A stretch of 5,429 bases of DNA from Clostridiales bacterium (GTDB taxonomy: Bacteria; Bacillota_A; Clostridia; Saccharofermentanales; Saccharofermentanaceae): assembly GCA_017649745.1 (NCBI GenBank), contig JAGCGE010000105.1:1-5429 (forward strand). Direction: 5' to 3'. Below are positions 1 through 3,781 of the stretch, one piece after another (position 1 is the first letter of the stretch; each line of letters opens with the position of its first letter). The translations under genes and the position numbers were made by a program. Below the pieces are notes generated by a model. That model was given only the letters and a program-made list of their open reading frames with translations, ran no database searches and was not told where the DNA came from.

Positions 1-78
1 ACAGCTCCTAAGTTCAAGGCTGGTAAGGCACTCAAGGATAAGGTTAACACAAAGCCTTCCAAGAAGAGCAAGAAGTAA
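1..78 (+). CDS. HU-family DNA-binding protein, C-terminal end (5' part outside window)
   Basis: The window opens inside this gene, in frame 1, and shows its last 25 codons and a TAA stop. The readable end contains APKFKAGKALKDKVN, the signature C-terminal segment of bacterial HU/IHF-type nucleoid proteins (usually written PxFKAGKxLKDxVN). It is followed by a short lysine- and serine-rich tail (KPSKKSKK) that many clostridial HU proteins carry and that should add non-specific DNA contact. From family knowledge, HU dimers bend and compact DNA in the nucleoid. The start, arm region and promoter lie outside the window. The gene ends 26 nt before a strong intrinsic terminator, so it is probably the last or only gene of its transcript. 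A more specific symbol (hupA/hupB/hbs) is not justified from 25 residues. Confidence 0.88.
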   Translation, partial: TAPKFKAGKALKDKVNTKPSKKSKK

Positions 79-104
79 TTCTTATCGACTGATTTAACTA
101 ATAG

Positions 105-133
105 AAGAGGTTGTCCAGTGGACAACCTCTTTT
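105..133 (+). terminator. Rho-independent terminator of the HU gene
   Basis: A perfect 12-bp stem, AAGAGGTTGTCC at 105-116 pairing with 120-131, closes a 3-nt loop (AGT). It runs into TTT at 131-133. The stem is GC-richer than its surroundings and lies 26 nt after the HU stop codon. The U-tract is short because its first T also belongs to the stem. A second hairpin with a T5 run follows at 144-190, but I assign that one to the IS110 end. Confidence 0.85.
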
Positions 134-436
134 AGTACCATAGAAAGTGTAATTGTTAGAGAGTAATTAACTCTGAAAGTTGCACTTTTTCTTATAATAC
201 GGGGAGTAATTGGCCTGACGTGCAACCCTTTGGATCTTGCATCCGCAAATTAAACTGTCAGCCAATCCCCTTATTATAAGCATTCGATTAAGCAGGTAGG
301 GATCAGCTCCCGTGTAACCAACAAAACTGAATGGTAATAAGTGCGGCTTGGAACAATTACTAATTTCAGATTTAGGAGGTATCACATGATAAGCGTAGGA
401 ATCGATGTATCCAAAGGAAAGAGCACGGTTTGCATT
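134..436 (+). mobile_element. IS110-family insertion sequence, left-end remnant
   Basis: This is the left end of an IS110-family element. Seen in the sequence: a long structured non-coding leader (144-333), a strong RBS (AGGAGGT, 374-380), and a transposase N-terminus whose match to the family stops abruptly at about 436. From family knowledge, IS110 elements lack classical inverted repeats, carry a long 5' non-coding region encoding a bridge RNA, and insert through a DEDD recombinase. The left limit is a guess: it must lie between the HU terminator and the first hairpin, and I set it at 134. The remaining transposase (about 300-400 residues in intact elements) and the right end are absent, so the copy cannot move by itself. 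It sits directly behind the HU terminator, which suggests insertion next to or into the terminator hairpin. Confidence 0.72.
144..333 (+). ncRNA. Candidate IS110 bridge RNA (5' hairpin plus two internal-loop stem-loops)
   Basis: Three consecutive folds are visible by eye. (a) A 5' hairpin: 144-152 pairs with 180-188 (one G-U), with an inner stem 160-164/170-174. (b) A long stem-loop: 191-204 pairs with 267-280 (one C-T mismatch at 200/271), then 209-214 with 261-266, then 216-219 with 257-260, leaving bulges at 205-208 and 215. It opens into an internal loop (220-231 and 245-256) capped by the hairpin 232-235/241-244. (c) A second looped hairpin: 281-285 pairs with 329-333, with internal-loop strands 286-298 and 312-328 and the cap 299-302/308-311. 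This order (5' hairpin, target-binding loop, donor-binding loop), the total of about 190 nt, and the place just upstream of an IS110 transposase fit the bridge RNA described for IS621, which is about 177 nt. Loops (b) and (c) would be target- and donor-specifying respectively; this is inferred by position. Transcript ends are not visible. Confidence 0.68.
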
Positions 437-556
437 GCTGTTTGTTTTTGTCATTTTATAAAATTATATGTTCTGAAAATGGTACTACATGAATGGTATG
501 TCGTTCAATATGATATAATTGTGGACGGTGTAGAGATTTCATCACCGATAACCTAA
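386..556 (+). pseudogene. IS110-family transposase, N-terminal fragment with non-homologous tail
   Basis: The start is ATG 386, with AGGAGGT at 374-380 and a 5-nt spacer. A GTG further upstream at 341 is open in the same frame but has no RBS and would run through the leader. The first 17 residues read MISVGIDVSKGKSTVCI, the hallmark N-terminus of IS110-family DEDD transposases. D7 (codon 404-406) is the first acid of the RuvC-like catalytic tetrad. After I17 (codon 434-436) family resemblance ends, and the frame runs through 39 unrelated hydrophobic or mixed residues to TAA at 554-556. Neither the remaining DEDD acids nor the C-terminal serine-containing Tnp domain is present in any frame nearby. 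The 56-residue product cannot be an active recombinase. It is best read as a deletion or rearrangement junction at about 437. Confidence 0.8.
511..519 (+). promoter_or_regulatory. Extended -10 promoter for the DUF2625 operon
   Basis: TGATATAAT is a perfect TATAAT (514-519) with an extended TGn element, 54 nt before the start of the DUF2625 gene. No good -35 hexamer lies 16-18 nt upstream (the bases there read GAATGG), which extended -10 promoters can tolerate. It overlaps the tail of the broken transposase frame. The same 10-mer (ATGATATAAT) recurs at 3271-3280 before the 91-residue ORF. Confidence 0.5.
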
Positions 557-572
557 AAAGGTATAAGGGATT

Positions 573-1190
573 ATGGATTTGTGGATACAGATAGAAAACA
601 TATTTAAGGCTTCTGAGCGGCGGGTAAAGATACTTGAAGGTGATGCTGAATGCGGATTGTCAGAAGCAGCTCAGATAAATGCGTCCTTGGATTCAGCATT
701 TGCAGCAGTAATGATCAATACCAATGGAATCGTAATAGATAATTGGATCAATATTCTTGGGCAGTCTTCACCTAAGCATGCAGGTATAATTGACTTTAGC
801 TCCAGGCTCAGTCTTGATCTTGGGAAGATGATGGCGGTAGCAACTGATGTTGTAGGCGGAGTTTTCGCCATTAATGTTGGAAGATTTGAAGAAGATCTCG
901 GATCAGTATGGTATTTCGCTCCTGATACTTTAAGTTGGGAATCACTGGGATTTCGATATTCTGAATTTCTTGCATGGACTGCTCAGGGTAATCTGGAAGA
1001 CTTTTATCAGTCATTTCGTTGGAAGGACTGGGAAAAGGACGTATCGGAGATCGACGGGTTTAATGACGGAATGCTGATATACCCATATTTATGGGCAAAG
1101 GAATGCAACATTGAAACAGCTTCAAAGAAAGTCGTTCCTTTGAAAGAGATAATCGGAACAAATCTTGAATTCGCGAAAAAGTTCGGATGA
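573..1190 (+). CDS. DUF2625-family protein
   Basis: This 205-residue soluble protein has no signal peptide or membrane helix. I recognise DUF2625 (PF10946) from conserved blocks: GIVIDNWINILGQ (52-64), DVVGGVFAINVGRF (92-105), VWYFAPDTLSWESLGF (112-127) followed by YSEFLAWTAQG (129-139), FYQSFRW (144-150), YPYLW (170-174), and a C-terminal VPLKEI (188-193). The length is about that of the family. Its biochemical function is not established as far as I know. The aromatic-rich pattern resembles small binding or immunity-like folds, but that is only an impression. The start is fixed by a TAA at 564-566, in frame just upstream. The best RBS, AAAAAGG at 555-561, is 11 nt away and mediocre. My recollection is that relatives have about a dozen extra N-terminal residues, so this copy may be slightly short. 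It is the first gene of a three-gene operon; the next gene starts 29 nt on. Confidence 0.8.
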   Translation: MDLWIQIENIFKASERRVKILEGDAECGLSEAAQINASLDSAFAAVMINTNGIVIDNWINILGQSSPKHAGIIDFSSRLSLDLGKMMAVATDVVGGVFAINVGRFEEDLGSVWYFAPDTLSWESLGFRYSEFLAWTAQGNLEDFYQSFRWKDWEKDVSEIDGFNDGMLIYPYLWAKECNIETASKKVVPLKEIIGTNLEFAKKFG

Positions 1191-1219
1191 CAATATAGAA
1201 TCGATGGAGGAAAAAAATA

Positions 1220-1819
1220 ATGAACGAATGTGTTCTTTGCAAAAAAGAGAATTCTGAGAATACATACAGATTTGCAATAGTAGGTTCTCAGACAGATACT
1301 TCAACACAGAATTATGTTGTGGCTAAGAAGACCACTACAACTGTTTATGAGAAGCTTTTATCATTTGAGAGAAGCTGCATCTGTAACAAGTGTATAAAGA
1401 AAGAACGCAGGATGTACGTGCTTAAATGGACGGGCTTTGTTGCTCTTTTTCTCTTGTGTGCTTTAGCTGTGGCGGCATTGAGGACAAGATCTTTTGGCCT
1501 ATGGTTTCCGATTGTTTTAGCTATCGGTACATTGATCGGAGCTATCTGTGTATTTTTGTGTTCACACAGTAGGAAAGATGCGTTTTATGCTGCTGATATA
1601 AGAGCTCGCAGTGCCTCTAAAAAATCACCTGTTAAATACAAATTTGTTCCTGTGGATGCCAGCCTTTATTGTTCTAAAGGCAAGACAGAACCTGAATTTA
1701 AACTCTTCAGGGAGAGAGGTGGCTTAAGGACAAGTGTTGGAGATGAATTATATTCTAAGTTCGTGCTTCCTGGTAACGGTAATGAACTCGTAGATTCTTT
1801 GATCGATTCTAAGGAGTAA
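1220..1819 (+). CDS. Zinc-ribbon protein with two transmembrane helices, unknown function
   Basis: I do not recognise a named family for this 199-residue protein. It starts at ATG 1220 behind GGAGG (1206-1210, 9-nt spacer). The N-terminus has CxxC at residues 4-7 (CVLC) and a second cysteine cluster, CxCxxC at 53/55/58 (CICNKC). Together they look like a split zinc ribbon with an insertion of about 45 residues between its knuckles. A basic stretch (KKERR) precedes two hydrophobic helices at about 68-87 and 94-114, separated by a short polar turn. A hydrophilic C-terminal domain of about 85 residues follows. If the helices form a hairpin, both the zinc ribbon and the tail face the same side, and the basic flank suggests the cytoplasm. 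The stop overlaps the RBS of the next gene and only 6 nt separate the two, so co-translation is likely. It may be a membrane-anchored sensor or adaptor; that is speculation. Confidence 0.75.
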   Translation: MNECVLCKKENSENTYRFAIVGSQTDTSTQNYVVAKKTTTTVYEKLLSFERSCICNKCIKKERRMYVLKWTGFVALFLLCALAVAALRTRSFGLWFPIVLAIGTLIGAICVFLCSHSRKDAFYAADIRARSASKKSPVKYKFVPVDASLYCSKGKTEPEFKLFRERGGLRTSVGDELYSKFVLPGNGNELVDSLIDSKE

Positions 1820-1825
1820 GATTCT

Positions 1826-2476
1826 ATGAATAAAGATTGGTCAGAGAAAAATAAACAGCTTCAAGCACAACTGAAAAAAAGAGAGACTTTTGATTCAGGA
1901 ATTGATACTTTGATCGAACTTCGCGATAATCTTATGGCTACGATCGATTCATGGAAAGATGATCTTAAAGCAGAGGATTATTGTGCGATACCGTTTATAA
2001 ATGCTGACGGATATCACAGCAAGACAATAGCTTATTCTCTCTGGCATATCTTTAGGATAGAGGACATAGTTGCACATACTTTGATCAACGGAGATGACCA
2101 GGTCCTTTTTAGCGGTGACTATAAGGCGAAGATCGGTTCTCCGATCATAACTACAGGTAATGAACTTATAAAGGAACAGATCTCAGAGTTTTCGAGACAG
2201 CTCAATATCGATGAGCTTTATGCTTATATTCATGAAGTAAAGAATAGTTCAGAAGAGATAATTAAGAATCTTTCGTTTGATGATCTGAAATGTAAGATCT
2301 CAGATGAACGAAGAGCAGTCCTTGAGAGCCTTGATGTTGTAAGCAAAGATAAAGAAGCTGTATGGCTTATTGATTATTGGTGTAATAAAGATGTTAGAGG
2401 TCTCATACAGATGCCGTTTTCAAGACATTGGATCATGCATGTTGAGGCATGTATCAGAATAATAAATAAGATATAA
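1826..2476 (+). CDS. DinB-superfamily protein (putative metal-dependent helical-bundle enzyme)
   Basis: This 216-residue protein appears to be a DinB/YfiT-like four-helix bundle. The supporting pattern is a putative three-histidine metal site: H74 in YSLWHIFRIED (70-80) and the C-terminal HxxxH pair H201/H205 in SRHWIMHVEACIRI (199-212), the usual placement in the superfamily. H84 is a further candidate. From family knowledge, members bind Zn, Ni or Fe, and some are thiol-dependent S-transferases (bacillithiol or mycothiol) or hydrolases, but most have no known substrate. An N-terminal charged helix of about 20 residues (many K/E/Q) precedes the bundle. Translation starts at ATG 1826 from AAGGAG (1811-1816), which lies in the last codons and stop of the upstream gene, giving a 6-nt gap and probable coupling. 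It is the last gene of the operon, followed by a terminator 35 nt later. The family call is by motif only. Confidence 0.68.
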   Translation: MNKDWSEKNKQLQAQLKKRETFDSGIDTLIELRDNLMATIDSWKDDLKAEDYCAIPFINADGYHSKTIAYSLWHIFRIEDIVAHTLINGDDQVLFSGDYKAKIGSPIITTGNELIKEQISEFSRQLNIDELYAYIHEVKNSSEEIIKNLSFDDLKCKISDERRAVLESLDVVSKDKEAVWLIDYWCNKDVRGLIQMPFSRHWIMHVEACIRIINKI

Positions 2477-2502
2477 GTCACGCATGATTATTATTCTTAT
2501 TG

Positions 2503-2540
2503 AAAAAGATGAGCACACCAGCGAAGGTGTGCTCTTTTTT
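2503..2540. terminator. Bidirectional intrinsic terminator between convergent genes
   Basis: A perfect 9-bp stem (GAGCACACC at 2511-2519 with 2526-2534) and a 6-nt loop are followed by six Ts (2535-2540) on the + strand. They are preceded by AAAAAGAT (2503-2510), which reads as a T-run on the - strand. It lies between the stop codons of the DinB-like gene (+) and the CPBP protease gene (-), so it can end both transcripts. Confidence 0.93.
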
Positions 2541-2544
2541 CAAC

Positions 2545-3213
2545 TTATTTAATTAATAAAGAGGAGTATAGCGTCAGCATGAAATCATATATTCCGTGCA
2601 TTAGGATCAGCGAAAGCATGGAGCATTTTTTGAACTTATATCTGACAAGGCAGAATAAGAAACCGATGATCGTTGTAATACACACTTGAACGATATTTCC
2701 GACAAAAATGTGAAAGAATCCGAAAAGAACAGATGATACGATGATCGCTACCCATTCATTACTGAAAATGTTCTTTAGTTTTGTATAGACAAATCCTCTG
2801 AAAACTATCTCCTCAACTGCACCTACCGCAACGATAAGGTAAAAAAGTTCAAAAGCGAATTGCCATAAGTGGGTATATCTTCTGCCATTCTCAACAAATT
2901 CTCCGAATCCCATGAAGTATGGGACCAGAAAATATGCTGCTGATAATATCAGTCCTGCTGCGATTCCTATAAGGATCTGTGATCCGATATTCTTTTTTGA
3001 AAAGCTGAGAACACCATCTTTGTTTTTGGTAACAAGTATTATTATGATCGGTACCATAGCAAACAGCCAATATGAGATAATCATTAAGACCATTCTTGCG
3101 ATGAGGGGAAAGGACATAAGGCAATACTGGTTAAACATATTAACGCCAAAGCAACCGGCGAACGCTCCCAAGCATCCCAGGATCAATAACATAACTTCAT
3201 TTCTCTTATTCAT
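2545..3213 (-). CDS. CPBP-family intramembrane glutamic protease (CAAX-like / Abi)
   Basis: This 222-residue polytopic membrane protein has about six to seven hydrophobic helices (roughly 8-31, 38-61, 79-100, 118-133, 154-170, 171-190, 198-217). The three CPBP (PF02517) motifs are all intact: E134-E135 with R139 in EEIVFRGFVY, F164xxxH168 in FGFFH, and H206xxxD210 in HGIYD. From family knowledge, the glutamates and histidines form the membrane-embedded active site related to the Rce1 CAAX protease. In bacteria such proteins are linked to bacteriocin self-immunity, peptide maturation or regulated proteolysis, and no substrate can be read here. The start is set by GGAG (complement of 3220-3223) 6 nt upstream of the ATG. 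It is transcribed alone, converging on the DinB-like gene. No bacteriocin precursor is evident beside it, although an ABC exporter lies downstream on the other strand. Confidence 0.92.
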   Translation of the reverse strand: MNKRNEVMLLILGCLGAFAGCFGVNMFNQYCLMSFPLIARMVLMIISYWLFAMVPIIIILVTKNKDGVLSFSKKNIGSQILIGIAAGLILSAAYFLVPYFMGFGEFVENGRRYTHLWQFAFELFYLIVAVGAVEEIVFRGFVYTKLKNIFSNEWVAIIVSSVLFGFFHIFVGNIVQVCITTIIGFLFCLVRYKFKKCSMLSLILMHGIYDFMLTLYSSLLIK

Positions 3214-3247
3214 TATTCACTCCGATATGTAGGTATTTGTTCTGCCA

Positions 3248-3253
3248 ATTATA
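3248..3253 (-). promoter_or_regulatory. -10 element for the CPBP protease gene
   Basis: On the - strand this reads TATAAT, 35 nt upstream of the protease start codon, with no convincing -35 hexamer. It lies 21 bp from the rightward -10 at 3275-3280, so the two promoters overlap and would compete for polymerase. Confidence 0.4.
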
Positions 3254-3271
3254 CGTCTTACAATTCTTGAA

Positions 3272-3280
3272 TGATATAAT
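3272..3280 (+). promoter_or_regulatory. Extended -10 promoter for the 91-residue ORF
   Basis: TGATATAAT (TATAAT at 3275-3280 with an upstream TGn) would start a transcript at about 3287. That gives a leader of about 105 nt before the ORF at 3393. The leader holds an A/T palindrome (3300-3307 with 3314-3321) and a tRNA D-arm-like stretch. There is no clear -35. Confidence 0.42.
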
Positions 3281-3362
3281 CAGTAAATAAACTTAACCAT
3301 TTTTTTACTATGGTAAAAAAAAGAATAAGATGCTATTTGAAGAAGCTTAAATTCATAATGGA

Positions 3363-3378
3363 TAGCTCAGTTGGGAGA
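3363..3378 (+). other. tRNA D-arm-like fragment
   Basis: TAGCTCAGTTGGGAGA matches the universal tRNA stretch from positions 8-9 (TA) through the 5' D-stem (GCTC) and D-loop (AGTTGGGA) to the first bases of the 3' D-stem (GA). The next bases are AA rather than GC, so the D-stem cannot close, and no anticodon arm, T-arm (GGTTCRA) or acceptor partner follows. It is a fragment, not a tRNA gene. It may be the trace of a recombination event at a tRNA locus, or less likely chance. Confidence 0.5.
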
Positions 3379-3392
3379 AAGGCGGGACAAAT

Positions 3393-3668
3393 ATGAGAGT
3401 CAGTTTCAGACGAGAAAATAATAAGGTAACTGTCATTGAGGTTATTCAAATGATCCACTATGATGATGTAAGTACTGTTGGTTTGGTTATGCCATATTCG
3501 GCATATGGTGAAGCAAAGAAATACAATGTCTATGAATCTCTGTCAAAGGTTGACGAAACTGAGTATACCTATTGGTGTGATCAGTTGTTGAGGAATGGTT
3601 ATCTGGATCTTACTCGAAGCAACTTGGTGTTCCGTGGTTTTGTAGGAAAGATAATTAAAAAGGACTGA
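3393..3668 (+). CDS. Hypothetical 91-residue protein
   Basis: I recognise no family. The frame is open for 91 codons and the protein has a credible soluble composition. It has a basic N-terminus (MRVSFRRENNK), a predicted strand/helix alternation, an aromatic-rich middle (YSAYGEAKKYNVYESL, 35-50) and a C-terminal part with a plausible helix-then-hairpin look (about 57-83: YTYWCDQLLRNGYLDLTRSN followed by LVFRGFV). The pattern 'helix, L-L-x-x-G-Y-L-x-L, charged turn, L-V-F-R-G' is reminiscent of the wing of small winged-helix proteins, but this is only a visual resemblance. The RBS is weak: AAGG (3379-3382) is 10 nt from ATG 3393. It may be the leftover or an internal piece of a larger gene, since the tRNA-like fragment ends 14 nt before the start. 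No terminator follows before the ABC gene promoter. Confidence 0.5.
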   Translation: MRVSFRRENNKVTVIEVIQMIHYDDVSTVGLVMPYSAYGEAKKYNVYESLSKVDETEYTYWCDQLLRNGYLDLTRSNLVFRGFVGKIIKKD

Positions 3669-3714
3669 TACTATGCTGCGTTTTAAATAAATAGAAAGAC
3701 TTAAATATATTTGC

Positions 3715-3744
3715 TTTACATGATTTGACATTACAGAGTATAAT
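3715..3744 (+). promoter_or_regulatory. Promoter of the ABC exporter gene
   Basis: TTTACA (3715-3720) and a perfect TATAAT (3739-3744) are separated by 18 bp, a standard sigma-A-type arrangement. They lie 37 nt before the start codon at 3782. A TTGACA at 3725-3730 is a better -35 hexamer but has no -10 at a workable distance. Confidence 0.6.
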
Positions 3745-3781
3745 ATTCCTCATATTTTCGAAAAAAGGAAACATATGAAAT

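Noticed and set aside
144..190. Second terminator of the HU gene (hairpin followed by T5)
   Set aside because: Possible, but the stem is AT-rich with a bulky loop, a much stronger terminator lies just upstream, and it fits the 5' hairpin expected of an IS110 leader.
193..198. TATAAT as a promoter -10 upstream of the transposase
   Set aside because: It forms part of the lower stem of the structured RNA and is mirrored by its partner at 273-278. No -35 of good spacing is present, so it is better explained by base pairing.
167..454. Leftward open frame of 95 codons across the IS110 leader
   Set aside because: It lies antisense to the structured leader and the transposase start, has no recognisable domain, and is explained by the palindromic stems.
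2912..3232. Rightward 106-codon frame over the protease gene
   Set aside because: It is antisense to the CPBP protease, whose three active-site motifs are intact. It has no RBS or recognisable domain.
3296..3323. A/T palindrome as an intrinsic terminator
   Set aside because: The stem is only A-T pairs around a 6-nt loop, with alternative pairing of ACCAT/ATGGT. It lacks GC content and lies downstream of a promoter rather than a gene end.
3355..3430. Complete tRNA gene
   Set aside because: Only the D-arm half matches. The D-stem does not close, and there is no anticodon arm, T-arm or acceptor partner.
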